Of a DNA stretch of 64,000 bases, positions 22,040 to 33,572 are shown piece after piece. Source of the stretch: Hypomyces perniciosus (Eukaryota > Ascomycota > Sordariomycetes > Hypocreales > Hypocreaceae); the NCBI GenBank assembly GCA_008477525.1, contig SPDT01000013.1:853501-917500 (forward strand). Direction: 5' to 3'. The translations under genes and the position numbers were made by a program. The notes below the pieces were generated by a model that saw nothing but the letters and a program-made list of their open reading frames with translations, was not told where the DNA came from and searched no databases. Numbering within the stretch: position 1 is the first letter of the stretch; each line of letters starts with the position of its first letter.

Positions 22040-25000
22040 TTAATGCGCTCCTCTTGCTCTCTTTGCTCCAGCCCCAATCTCGGAATCACCTCTTGGTCGT
22101 TTCGTTCCAGGCTGGAAGTCTGACGCCCCTGGATTCATGCCCCCTCGTCCTCCTCGAGCACCTCCTCGCCCGCCACGGCCTGCGTGACTTGCGCCGCCCT
22201 CCTGGTTACCGCTAGCGGATCGGTGTCCGGGAGGGACATAGGCCCCCCTTCCACGACCTCCGCCACGAGGCATCGGGATTCCTGACCGAACCCCCATCTG
22301 TCCTTGCTGCTGTTGCTGAGCCTGTTGCTGTTGCTGGGCCTGCTGTTGCTGCTGCTGAGTCTGTGGCTGAGTCTGTGGCTGGGGTTGTTGAGGTTGGCTG
22401 ACTTGTCCCGTTGGCGCACTAGCGGCCTCGGGCTTGGGAGCAAAAGGGTTCGGGGCATCAGAGTTGCCCGCGCTCGCTGGCACTGCAAATGGATTGGCAG
22501 TCTTAGGCGTAGGAACACCACCGGCCGGTGCTGCAGCTGGAGGTGCCGTCTCCGCTGCTTTGTCCTGAGCAGGAACTTGCACCGGTGTCGGCCTTGCGCT
22601 GTTGGCCGCGGGCGTTCCCGCAAACGGGATTGAAGGAGTAGATGGCAAAGTGGGAATGGATGGCTGTCTTACGGGTGTAGCCTTGACTGCCGACGCTGCC
22701 TGTGCTGCTGCCCCTGTCGCTGCCGTTGATGGCGTTGGTGGTGGAGCTTGCGCTGACTTGGCCACCTCCCAGACTTCCACTACCGGCCTCTGGGGCGTCT
22801 CTGTTGCTGCAGACTCAACGACGCCCAGCTTTGCCGTGGCACTCCTCAGCTTGTTCTCCGCCATGTTTATGCGCAGGGTAGACTTCTTAGACTCCATAAG
22901 CTGAGCTTGCTCTCGCGCTGCAGTTATCTTGCCTTCATACTCCGACTTGATTCTAACACTCTCAGTCTCAAGCTTCTTCCTAATGTTCGCAGCAATGATG
23001 CTCTTGACTGTTGCATTCGAAGCCAAGAACTGGCGGACAGAAGCGTCGTCTAATTGAGAAAGATCAGCAGGGGTTGCTGCAACCGGAGTGTTCGGTGCTG
23101 CTTGTCCCTCAACCTTGGCTGGTGTGCTTGGCGGTTGCTCTGTAGGGGCTTCCTTTGCCGGAGCTGATTTGGCAGGAGGGTTTTCTGCTTGCCAAATCAA
23201 CTTCTCTTGTTCGAACCGAAGCTTGAGGTCTTCATCCTTCCTCTTGTATTCCTCCTCAAGTTTGGAGCGGCTCTCCTTGAGCTTGTTGTTCAGCGTATCC
23301 CTCATCCTATCCGATCGCTCCTTGATTGTCTGTTGAATCTTGGCCTCCACTTCATTGGCCTTTTGTTCAAACTCGGTTGCCTTTGCCTCTGCTGCAGCAA
23401 TCTTCTCCTCCAGTGCCTTCTTCTCCGCATCTGAGAGACCAGCATTTGTAGCCACGGCTTCAGCGCCTTCACCAGTCGCAGCTGGCTGTGCATCTGTGGG
23501 GGCAGTTGTCGCAGCGTCCTGAAGCTTCTCCAGCGCTCCATCGCGTTCTGAAATAGCCACCTGTAATTCACTACGAAGTCTCTCCAGTTGCTGCTCAGCT
23601 CCCAGTTTCTGGGCATGTACAGCCTCCAATTCTTTACGGGCATCAGCAAGATGCTGTTCCAACACAGTAACGACTTCTGAGGACGGAGACGCCTCGGCTT
23701 GTTGGATTGTAGGCGCGGCTGCGGTTGCCTGGGGCGGTTGAGCGAGTTGTGCTTGTCGACGGAGCTCCTCCACTTGGTGCTGGAAGTTCTGGATCTGCTT
23801 CTGCAGCTCCAACTTCTCTTGGCTGGATTGTTCGGCCTGCTTCTGGACTCCTGTCAGATCACCGTTGGCCTTATCCAGCTGCTCTTGCAGGTTGTTGGCA
23901 CGTTGAGTCATCTCGTTTCTCTCGCCGGTGAGCTTTCGTGATCGGTCTTTGAACTGTTCCGTAAGCTTCGCGCGAGTGTTGGCCCAGTTAGAGCGTTCGG
24001 TTTCAAGTGTGGACTCGAGCTCGGTAACCTTCTCCCTGAGTGGCTGTTCGCCATCCTTGAGGGCATTGCGCTCCGTCTCCAGGTCGGTGATCGTCTGCTT
24101 CAGCTGCTCCATTTCTGCCGGATCAACGCGGCCATACTTGGTCAAGATGCCCTCAGTCCGTTTCTGCCAGCGATCACGATCCTCTTGGATTTGCTTAATC
24201 TCCTCTTCCAAGAACGTCTTTTGTGTGTTGAGGTTGTCGATCTCTGACTCGAGAGGCTGCATCTTTTCGGTCATCTCCTCAATCTTCTTGTTCTTCTCAG
24301 AGATCTGGTCCTTCAGCTGACCGTTCTCACTCCGAAGCGCCATGCTGCTCTCGCGATACAGGTTAAGCTCATTCAGCTTCTCCAGCAGGTCTTTGTGCGC
24401 CATAGCGGTGCTGCCGTTTTGAGAGGTCAAACGCTCTTGGTCGAGCTTCAGGCGTGTCTCATCCAGTTGCGATTGTATGTACTCAACTTGCTGCTGTAAT
24501 CGTTTGGCTTCCTGCGTCTTCATGTCGTACTGGACCTCGAGAATCTCCTTTTCACGACGGAGATAGCCATTCAACTCTCGCATTCCCTCAATAGCATCGC
24601 TGACGCCAATTGGAGACATGGCTTCATCCCGGTCGGCGTCATCGCCGCGATTCTGCTGCATTGTCGAGATCTGGGTAGTAAGACTTTCCAGTTGCTGATG
24701 GAGCAACTTGTTCTGGGCGTTAGCATCCTCACGCCTCTGCTTGAGCTCATCCATCTCATGTTCCAATTGTTGCTTTCGTTCTTCCCAAGAGCTTTCACTA
24801 TGAGCCAAGGTTACCTTGGCTGATTCTGCCTCGGCTTGAAGTGATGCAGATTCGCTCTTGAGCTCGTTGAACTCAGTACGCAACTGCTGGACCAGTTTAG
24901 CAGCTTCGGCATGCTTAACCAACTCCTTTTCGTAGTCTTGCTGTGCCTTCGAGGCGATTTCGGCCTGAGCGCGAAGGTCTTGTTGGTGATATCGAGCAGC

Positions 25001-28000
25001 CTCCACGTGCCTGCTACTCTCCTCCTTGAGTCGCTTGACCTCCTCGTCCAGTATGGCCTTCTCGTCTTCGTACTTTCGCGCAACCTCTCCCTGAGCATCT
25101 CGCAAAGCGGACAGCTCAGAATTAGATCGAGATAGCTCGGTAGACACGTCCTCGATTTGCTGGCCCAGCTCCTTGATCTTGGTGTCCTTTTCTTGAATGA
25201 GGGTCTCAATCTCTTGGCGGTACTGGTCCTGTGATACGCGCAGGTCCTCGAGTGCCTCTTCGTTGCTCTGGCTCAGCTCTTTGTACTGCTCGGCCTGGGC
25301 CTTTGCGTTGTCAAGCTGAGTGTGTGCGAGGTCGAGATCTCGCTTTAGGTCAGAAATATCATTATTGAGGTCCTGGATCTCAGCTTCGAGCTCCTGCTGA
25401 CGGTTGTTATCTGCCGTCAGGCCAGGGCGTGGGGTGGGACGTGGCTGCAATCGGCCCACACGCTCTTCAGCGTTCCGAAGCTCAACTGTCAACTCGTCGA
25501 CACGAGCTTGGAGATGATCTTTGCTCGTCTTGGTGCCGACGTGTTCCTCGCGGATTTGACTCAGGCTAGCCATCAAATCATCAATACGCTTTTGAGATTC
25601 CTTTGCCTCGAACTCCTTCCTCTGCTGTAGATTCCGGCTCTCTTCCACTGCCTGGGATAACTTCTTCTGCGCGGTGCTCAACTCAAGTTCCAGGCTTTCA
25701 ATCTTGGATTGAGCCTTGCGACGAGCTTCTGACTCGGTGATGTTCCGTTCATTCTCCAGGAATTGCTGAGATGTGAGGAGATTGGCGAGTCTGTTCTTCT
25801 CCTCAATAAGAGAGTCGTTGTCCTTGCTCATGCGCTCCTGAATGTCCTTCCAGAGCTTCTTTTCCGCCTTGAGATTAGCCGTCTCGTTTCGCATGCTATC
25901 GAGAAGTCCTTTAGCCTCGATAAGTTCCTCGGCAACTTGCTGAGTCCTTATATCTTGCTTCGCAGTTGTCTCGGATAGAACTTGGTTGCGCTTCTGAAGC
26001 TCACTGTTCTCCGTCTGAAGAGCGACATAATTGCCTTGCAACATCTCACGTCTTTCAAACTCGAGCTTAGCTTCACCTTGTAACTTGATATTTGTGGTCT
26101 GGAGGGAGTTCTTTTCCGCAGTCAGATGATCAATCTGATCTCTGAAATCCTTCCGCGCACCATCTTGAGCATCCCGGAAACCGGCATACTCCGATTGCAG
26201 TTTGCGTAGAGCCTCGGTGAGCATCTCTGTTTGCTCTCCAGACTCAATGCTGACGAGTGGCATACGACCATCAAGAGAATGACGCATGAGAGAGGCATCG
26301 TCACCGGGACCACGTTGTTGAAGAAGTCGCCGGAACATATCACGCTCCATTTTATAACTTTCCATCGTGAGCTTGGCAGATTTGATCTCTTCTGTCATAT
26401 GAGTCAGATCCTGTTGTAGCCTTTCTACCATATCATGGTCCTGCTTGGCCTGGTGCTTTGCAGCCAAAGCTTCCTCGCTCTCCATTTGCTCAGCAAGTTC
26501 CCGGGTGATGCGCAAGAGATCCTCGTTCTTGGCCTGGAGGGACTTGATATCCTTGAAAACCACCAGCTTCTGTGTAATGAATTGATGGGTGTCAGAGAGG
26601 TCGGACAGTGCCTCCTCAGTGATTTCGCCTTTTTCGAGTTGCTGCAGGCGGAACTTCTCCTCCTCCGTCAGTTGATCCATGCCCCTTTCAATGGCATAAA
26701 TGTTGAATACGAGCATTTGAATTTGGGTGCCCAAATCACGCAATTGTGTTCGCAAGATTTTGGTCTCAGATTGGGCTGTGGCAAGGGTGCTCTCTGCTTT
26801 TCGTGCCACCTTCCTTGCAGCATCCCGTTCTTCGAAGCTTTGCTGCGAGAGTTCCGACATGTGTGCAATCTCCCTACGAAGAGTCTCGGCCTCAGACTGG
26901 AGTTCCTGGATCTCGGGTGTCTTGGCCTCAAGAGCAGCAATCATACTGTCCAATTCTTCACCGAGCTGCTGGTTTCTCCGTCGCTCACTGGCAAGTTGTC
27001 CCTTGACTTGATAAAGCTGTTCTATCGCTTGCGTGGCCGTAATGGCTGACTTGCTGCGTATCGAACCGGGTGTTCCAAAGGGTGATGCTGCTCGACCAAG
27101 TATAGATCCATTGGGTCGAGGCGTCTGTGGTGTCGATGCAGCGGGAGGGCCATGGTCCAGACGTACTTGAACATCGTCGAGCTCATTCTCCAACTGGCGG
27201 ATTCGCTCCTCCATTTCAGTGGTGACCCGACGCTCTGACTCCAGTTCCAGACGGACACGACGAAGTTCGTTCTCGTAATTGTCCTTGAGGCGCTCCTTCT
27301 CACCCTCAAGTTCTCGGACACGGTCTTGGTGTTTCTTGCTGAGCTGCTCCGACATCTCCACAAGACGCCGTTGGTCTTCGAGTTCTTGCTTATAGCTCTC
27401 TACGGTGGAGGCAAAAGAGCCCTCTTGTTTCTGCAATTTGACAAGTGCATCATCGGCCTTTGCTTGCATCGTTTCGAGTCGTTCGCGTAGCTTTTGCTCC
27501 GACCGCTTAAGGGCACTGACCTGGGACTTGGCGTCCTCATTTTGACGTTGCAGTTCGGCGATTCTAGCGCCCTTTTCTTTTCGGTATTTGAGGGCCTCGT
27601 CGCTCTTGGTCTTTAGTTCGTTCTCGAGCCATTCGGCATTTTGGCGAGCGAGGTCAAGCTGTTGCTGAAGAGCCTCTTGGCGATATTTGGCGCTGTTCAA
27701 CTGTCCCTTTGCATTTTGTTCAGACTGCTGAAGTGCGGTTACCTCACGGGAAAGCTCGACATTCCTTTGGTGTTGCTTGGTAAGTTCCTCGGTCAATGTC
27801 TGATCGCGCTTGTTGTTCGACTCGATGATACTCAAGTTTGTGCGATTGGACGACTGAAGCGTTTCGATCTTGTCGTTGAGAGCCTTGACTTCGGCATCGT
27901 GATCAGAGTATTTTGCTTTCAGGGTTTGGAGATCATTCTCCACCGACTGTCGTTTCGTTTCTGTGGGACACAAAGAAGGTCAGACGAGCACACATCGAAT

Positions 28001-28309
28001 AGCATACAAACACGTACCCTCCTCCTTCAAACGCTGTCTAGTCTCCTCCAAATCCTTCAGGGCCTTGTCTGCAGTCGCCTTGGACGTCTGCGATCGAGAC
28101 TCGGAGCTTCTCACCGCGTTCTCGAGCTCAATGTCGGTTTGCAGCTTCTCCGCGTAGAGCGTCTCGAAGTCATGGGCCTTTACCGCCACCGCCTGCAGCA
28201 GAGCCGAAACGAGGTCGACCGTCGGCTGTGTTGTCAGGGAGGTCAGCACAGGCTGATCGAGGCCGAGGTGGCCTGCGAGGTAGCCGATGTCGACTTCTGC
28301 AGCCGCCAT
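22040..28309 (-). CDS. Nuclear-basket protein Mlp1/TPR
   Basis: Exons 28309-28018 and 27960-22040 (intron GTACGT...CAG, 57 nt) encode 2070 residues. From ~70 to ~1550 the chain is almost unbroken coiled coil, rich in Glu, Gln, Lys and Leu heptads. The segment around ADRDEAMSPIGVSDAIEGMRELNGYLRREK to QEAKRLQQQVEYIQSQLDE matches what I know of the conserved TPR/MLP1/MLP2-like domain. The last ~400 residues are Ala/Pro-rich, then Gln-rich (runs of 5-6 Q), then Arg-Gly-rich with GRGGRGGARGGRGG, ending AKRARGAH. Length and layout match fungal Mlp1/TPR, which lines the inner face of the nuclear pore and takes part in mRNA quality control and spindle checkpoint anchoring. The start at 28309 gives MAAAEVDIGYLAGHL. 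The RGG tail suggests arginine methylation or RNA contact (inference). Confidence 0.92.
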
Positions 28310-29322
28310 CGTTGTGCTTATGTCGACAAGGAGAGAGGTCGTCTCGTCATCACTCGAAGGTCGATTACGCCGTAACGCTGCGCAATTCGAAAAGGAAAAT
28401 ATGCGCCGAAGCTCGCAGTGTCGTAAATGATCGCTGGCATCGACAGCGAGAACCTCGAGGAAAAGTGAATGATGAGGTTCGAAGGAGAATGTGATGCTGT
28501 ACCAAAGCGGACCTTGAAAGAAAGACAAACGCTGGAGCTCGCGCGCCTGCAGCCTTGAAACAACAAATCTTGGTCCGCGCCTGCCTGCCAGCAGTGAAAG
28601 CGCCTGTGCACAGACCACTTCGGCTTCTTTCTGCTTACCTAAGGTAGACAGACGGCCTACCCTGATTGTCTGAATTGCCTGAGATTGAAATTCGGATGGT
28701 TGTCAAACTTTGATGAGATAAATGAGATTGATGGATTGTCAGATATATTTTTTTTGTTAATTAAAGATATTGGTGTAGACTTTTAGAGAAATTAATTATA
28801 TTTGACAGACGTACTGTCATATCTTACATATTTGTAAAGTATATTAAATAAGGCACCGAACCACCACCTCCGACTTGGAGTGAGCAATTGAATTAAGATC
28901 CTTTGGTATCAACAGCACTTTTGGTATCATGTCCAATAATTGAGTGCGCATCAACTTATTGCCTCCATCTTCCACGCCAAACGTCACAAGACGTATTCCC
29001 GAAACCGATATCCGGATCAAGTCACCGCTAGTCAATAATCACGCTGTGAATGATCCTCCAAACTCCTGGCTAAGCACTATGAACCAGGCTAGATATCCGC
29101 TAATAATGGCGATCCCTTCCGTCGAAAACAAGCCTAAACGCCGCGACGTATCTAGTCGCTCGCTGAAATGAGACCTTTGAGGACTGTATATACCCCAATA
29201 AGCGATTACAGACCCCTCTGCAAACATGCGCAATGCCATCTGACGGTGAATAGCTATTCCCTCGAGATGACTTTCGGAATGCCACTTCGTGACCAGCCAT
29301 CGAGCTGGCATTTCCTCAAGCG
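28310..29322. other. Spacer upstream of the TPR gene
   Basis: Contains the TPR promoter and a strongly AT-rich stretch (28,735-28,860). A minus-strand frame at 29039-29332 has one hydrophobic segment (IAIISGYLAWFIVLS) but no recognisable family; I do not call it a gene. Confidence 0.4.
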
Positions 29323-29988
29323 TTAAAACCACGGAATTGAACCCGTTCTTCGCCGTATCCCTGGATGACCGGCCTCACAGGACTGGCATGGCTTGCAATC
29401 GACATGTTCCGCAGGACTTCGCTGGTCTGGCGATGGAGTTCTGCTCGACCGCTTCCGCCTGAACGCCTTCACGTTTTCACTCGATAACGAGAACGATCGT
29501 ATCGACCATGGTGTCTTCCTTGAGGGAGTAGAGTCCGCTGATCCGCGGCGAGTGGACGTTCCAGATGCCGGTAAACTGGTTGCTTTGACCAGAAACTCGG
29601 TCATCTCGGCCATCTCAGGCTCCCTCCGTTTGCTCTCCGATGCAGCTTTCAGCCTCTGCCAGAGGGAGAATCCGAGTTCGTCCCACACGACAACGGCTCT
29701 GAAAAGGCGGCGACAAGCCTGTGTGCCCTCCTTTTGATTCAGCTCGCCGAATGATTCAAGCTCTTCCATGGTTGGGACGGCATCTCGTAGGATGGTGATG
29801 TGATGCCGTCGATCTCTCCATTCGGAATTCTCCAGGAAGAGGTCTAGATAGTCCCTGGCGCGACGCTTGGATGCGTCTTCCTCTATGCGCATTTCTCTCT
29901 CCTTCATAATCTCTCGTCTTTGCCGCTTGCTGGGGCGCTCGAGAAAGATGGTAGCTCGCTGAGCCAAAGTGGCAGGTGTGGCAACCAT
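29323..29988 (-). CDS. Hypothetical protein, 221 residues
   Basis: One uninterrupted frame of 221 codons. I do not recognise it. The first ~60 residues are strongly charged (SKRQRREIMKEREMRIEEDA), followed by a region with aromatic and hydrophobic residues (YLDLFLENSEWRDRRHHI; FRAVVVWDELGFSLWQRL). The last ~90 residues are Ser/Arg-rich with several RRxS and SPxR-like sites, which could be phosphorylated. There is no signal peptide or membrane segment. Codon choice looks like that of the neighbouring genes, which is the main reason to call it. The Ser/Arg-rich tail with a CxxC pair (DCKPCQSCEAG) before the stop is a feature to note; downstream splicing could alter the end. Confidence 0.5.
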   Translation of the reverse strand: MVATPATLAQRATIFLERPSKRQRREIMKEREMRIEEDASKRRARDYLDLFLENSEWRDRRHHITILRDAVPTMEELESFGELNQKEGTQACRRLFRAVVVWDELGFSLWQRLKAASESKRREPEMAEMTEFLVKATSLPASGTSTRRGSADSTPSRKTPWSIRSFSLSSENVKAFRRKRSSRTPSPDQRSPAEHVDCKPCQSCEAGHPGIRRRTGSIPWF

Positions 29989-31722
29989 GGCGGTTCAGCG
30001 CCAGCGAGTCCGAACTGTATTGTTCCAGGACTGCTTGTCATTTGACCCATGGAGTATTACTATTTGGAACAAGGTCGCTGGAGTTTCGATACCGAGTCCA
30101 GCAGCAAGATCGAAAACACGGAACGGGACCTGGAGGTTGATGCGGGCTTGGATGGCAATCACAACCAAGCAGGTAGGGCTGTCCCGGAGAAGAATTAAAA
30201 GAGTCTAGGGGAAGAATGAAAATAGCATATTCCATGAATAAAAGACCATCCGGGGCCTGAAAAACGAAGAAAAGCTGTAGAACTTGATGGATTAAACAAA
30301 CCCAAGCTCAAGCTCAAGCTCAGCGGTGTAGTGTGTAGTTCGGCAAATGACAAGTTATAGGCAGCATGATTTTCGAGCCAACCTTGGTCAGATTGTCGAT
30401 AGCGCAGCGCATTGACATTTTAAGCGCGAACAAAACGCTGTGGCATCCATTGTGTTTATTAAATCTGTCTAATAATACTATGTCAACGCTCTGATTCATA
30501 GTCTGAAACCGTGGACGCCTGTCTTTGAAGGTGCTCTTGGGCATTGAGGAGGCACCCTTCACATGTTGTGGGTGTGACAGCGTTGTCGAAAGACTGACAA
30601 AAGTCGCACATTAGCGTCAAAGCCGCAAAGTGAAAGCTCAATTTCATAACAAGCCTTGAGCGAGATTGTCGCACGGATGAGGCGGTTCGAGGCGACACTT
30701 AGCAGCTTTTATCAGGCTGGCTTGGGGAGGTTGGCTGAAGAGTTGCATGATCTTACGTGTCTGGTGGGAGGCCAAGTGGGCGACCTGAGCTTAATGAATG
30801 GAATCGGTGGCTAGTAGAGCTGATTTAACTCAAGACCATTCGAATCCAAGCAGCCGTTTAAGCTCCCTTTCAAGGCTGCCGTTCAAGCGATCTACCCAGT
30901 TGCCACTCTAACTGCCTTTCAAGCTGCCATTCAGGCGATTCATTTAGCTGTACTCCGTACTCCGTACTCCATAATTTGTAGCGTCTAGGGTGCGTCTACT
31001 AAGGTGCGTCTAAGGTGCCTTTCAAGCTCCCGTTCAAGCTCCCGTTCAAGCTCCCGTTCAAGCTTCCGTTCAAGCTACCGTTCAAGCTTCCGTTCAAGCT
31101 ACCGTTCAAGCTACCATTCAAGCTCGCATTCGGACTCTCATTCAAGTCCGTGTCGCCCAAACAGCCGTTTACACAGCCATTCAGGCTGTCGGCAAAGTTA
31201 CCATTCAAGCTAGTGTTCTGGGTTGCCGTTTGACGTCTTTGTTGGTGGGATGGCGCTTCTTCTCTAACGTCACAGACATGAAAAAAAAAAAGAAAAAAAA
31301 AGAAAGAAAGGATGTTATAGGACCACTTATATGAAAAATCGAAGTGATTATTCCCATAATTTTATCTATCCGGGTATTTTTGTGTCTCCATATGCATCAC
31401 CATGATACCGTTCCTTGCAAAGCAGACCCCCTATCGTTGAAACGTGAAAACTAGACCACTGTGCTATGTGATCCGAGTGGAGGCGATTGCCGCCGACCTG
31501 CTCTTAAAACTGTCCATCATATCTGTGAAACTTGTCTCGTCCTGGAACCCGCCCATGAATGTGTTTGCAACCGAGATGCATATGGGTCGTTAGGCTAGTC
31601 TCGACCTGACGTTAGCCTGATGCCGAAGAAGCTCATCCTCTATCATCTCCTTACTGTGAATGATGAATTATGACTCGTTGCATACATGTGGGCAGAGGCA
31701 GGCCGCGCCTTGAGCCGTGCCC
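29989..31722. other. Spacer with minisatellite
   Basis: Holds the 12-bp minisatellite near 31,021, an A-rich run near 31,280, and a 71-codon minus-strand frame at 30483-30698 with two CxxC pairs that I leave unassigned. No other feature seen. Confidence 0.4.
30851..31210. repeat. 12-bp minisatellite (TTCAAGCTCCCG unit) with degenerate flanks
   Basis: Nine nearly perfect 12-bp units, TTCAAGCT + CCCG, TCCG, ACCG, ACCA or CGCA, run from 31021 to 31128. Degenerate relatives (TTCAAGCTGCCATTCAGGC and similar) continue to ~30,851 on the left and ~31,210 on the right. The unit has no stop in several frames, so it would encode (Phe-Lys-Leu-Pro)n on the plus strand and (Asn-Gly-Ser-Leu)n on the minus strand. 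No gene model around it is convincing. Confidence 0.85.
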
Positions 31723-32208
31723 TCAGGATGCCGAGGAAACCTGGCCATAGATTTGCCAGTGCAAGCCCGCTCGGCCACCGGCAGCGACTGTGCAGTTCAC
31801 GTCGCCCTCAACCGCGAGGTTCGTTCCCTCCGAGAAGTACTGGAGAGCAACTTTGAGGATGTCCTTCACATCAATGTCCCCCATAATGTAGGAGCCATGG
31901 GCCCGATCCATGGCCTTGACGCCGAGGATACATCCCTTCGAGTTGAGGATGGGGATGAAATCATCGCCAGAGACATCGTCGATGCGGAACGTGCCATTCT
32001 CACTGGCCCAGGAGCTAGAGAGTGCGGCGCAGTGACGCCAGTCGGCGGCCTCGTTACCGGAAGCTTGAGCGAAGCTCGAGTGATCGCAGGTAGTCTGGTC
32101 ATCAGAAGAAGGGTTCCAGATGAAGCCAGTGCTATTCCGAGTCGTAGGGGCAGCAGTGGCAGCCATGGTAGCAATTACCAGACCTGCAAGCACACGGAGA
32201 GAGAGCAT
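31723..32208 (-). CDS. Secreted Hce2-domain (Ecp2-like) effector candidate
   Basis: Single exon, 161 residues. Signal peptide of ~20 residues (LSLRVLAGLVIATMAATAAP). The mature part follows the Hce2 pattern known from Cladosporium Ecp2 and its fungal relatives: an early Cys, then WRHCAALSSSWASENGTFRI, a middle stretch with a Cys before GVKAMDR, the IMGDIDVKDILKVALQYF segment (GxxDVxDI-type), and a late Cys in VEGDVNCTVAAG followed by LHWQIYG. Four cysteines could form two disulfides. Hce2 proteins are secreted and some act in plant interaction or antagonism of other microbes; which applies here cannot be told. It stands alone, with more than 1 kb of free sequence on each side. Confidence 0.85.
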   Translation of the reverse strand: MLSLRVLAGLVIATMAATAAPTTRNSTGFIWNPSSDDQTTCDHSSFAQASGNEAADWRHCAALSSSWASENGTFRIDDVSGDDFIPILNSKGCILGVKAMDRAHGSYIMGDIDVKDILKVALQYFSEGTNLAVEGDVNCTVAAGGRAGLHWQIYGQVSSAS

Positions 32209-33572
32209 ATTGAAAGGAGATTATTGTACGAGCTGTCTTGGGGGGATTGATAGCTGATGAGTGTGGAAGGAGTTGAGCCCAAAGGTTGTCTTGAAGCCTG
32301 AAGAGATAGTCAGGTGGAAGAGGGGAGAAAATATGCGAGCAGCAGCAGTGTTTGTTTTTCTGTGTGCATCGAGAGATGAACGGGAGATGGCAAAATCGAT
32401 AACACTCTTTGCTGGCAGCTGGCGGGCAGCTGAATTTGCAAAACACAAAGCGAGAACCCAAGGTGGAGGAGACAATAGCCCGTTTGTTAATACTTTAGTG
32501 CGAGAAATATTGACTGATAGTATTTTTGTGTATATTCGGATGGATCTTCTTTTAATGGACGTCTTTCTGACGATGCGAAGAGAGAGATGCAGAATGTTTG
32601 GGTTGCGGTAGTGTGATGTAGTGACTACAATTGATATGGACTTTAAATTCCAGTCTGGATGTCTACTTGAAGGCAACTGTCCATAATTACGACTCTCTAG
32701 AATTAGTGTACATCTACTCCGTATGCGCTATAGATATTGGCTTGGGAGATTCGCACATCGTGTGCAGGAACGGGGTCTCGCAACCAGCTAGACTTATTAG
32801 ATGTCTAAATATGACCAAGATGACACCCCATTGCACATGATACGATACTGGATCCTGACTTACATATACTCGAACTCAGAAGATCTGGTATGTATCTATG
32901 TATCTACATTATAGTAACCGAAGAGAGCTGCTGACATTGACGTCTCCAATTGGCAATAACCTGTCATCATGCCGAGTGGCTGTAATATATCGAGATCAAC
33001 ATTAAACAAACAACACAAAGCAAAAGTGCTATTATTCCCCCCGCATTTTGTTTTGATAATGATACTGGTTGGTTGCTTCGTTTTTCTTGGCCAACGCGAT
33101 CTGGCCCAGTCTTAGCTTCTTGGCCTCGTCTTATGACGCAAACCACGGCTCCTTCGGCGAGATGCTCTCATGAATGGACATAATTAGAGGCATGTGATGA
33201 ATTGAGAAGAATTCCTCCTAATACAGAGTCAAGACTAATTGTTACATTTTTCACATGGTATAAAAAACTTGGTAAGTATTATAATCTCACTTAATTCACG
33301 GATTATTGTGTGATTGTAAATCTTGCTTCAACTAATAACGATCCCGTCGTGTTGTTCAATATCCCGATGTGGACATGTAGATCGCATCGTACGCATCCTT
33401 GGTCGTCTTAGACCCTTGACGTATCAACAAACGTCACTGAACCGGGTGCCCGAAACTTTATGACTGATGTATTTCTCTGCTTCTATTAAATGCTTATGCC
33501 TTCAACATCCAGCTGCATTTTCCTAACATTTTTTTGCAGCCTCCTAGACCAGGGAGGAACCGTTAAACCGAA
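32209..33572. other. Divergent promoter region
   Basis: Lies between the Hce2 gene (minus) and the NACHT_N gene (plus). AT-rich; one exact TACTCCGTA at 32715-32723. No gene seen. Confidence 0.45.

Noticed and set aside
29039..29332. 97-codon minus-strand frame with a hydrophobic segment
   Set aside because: No family and no convincing start; could at most be a downstream exon of the 221-residue gene, which I cannot show.
30483..30698. 71-codon minus-strand frame with CDFC and CEGC pairs
   Set aside because: The two CxxC pairs look like a zinc site, but the frame is short and isolated with no recognised family; too weak to call.
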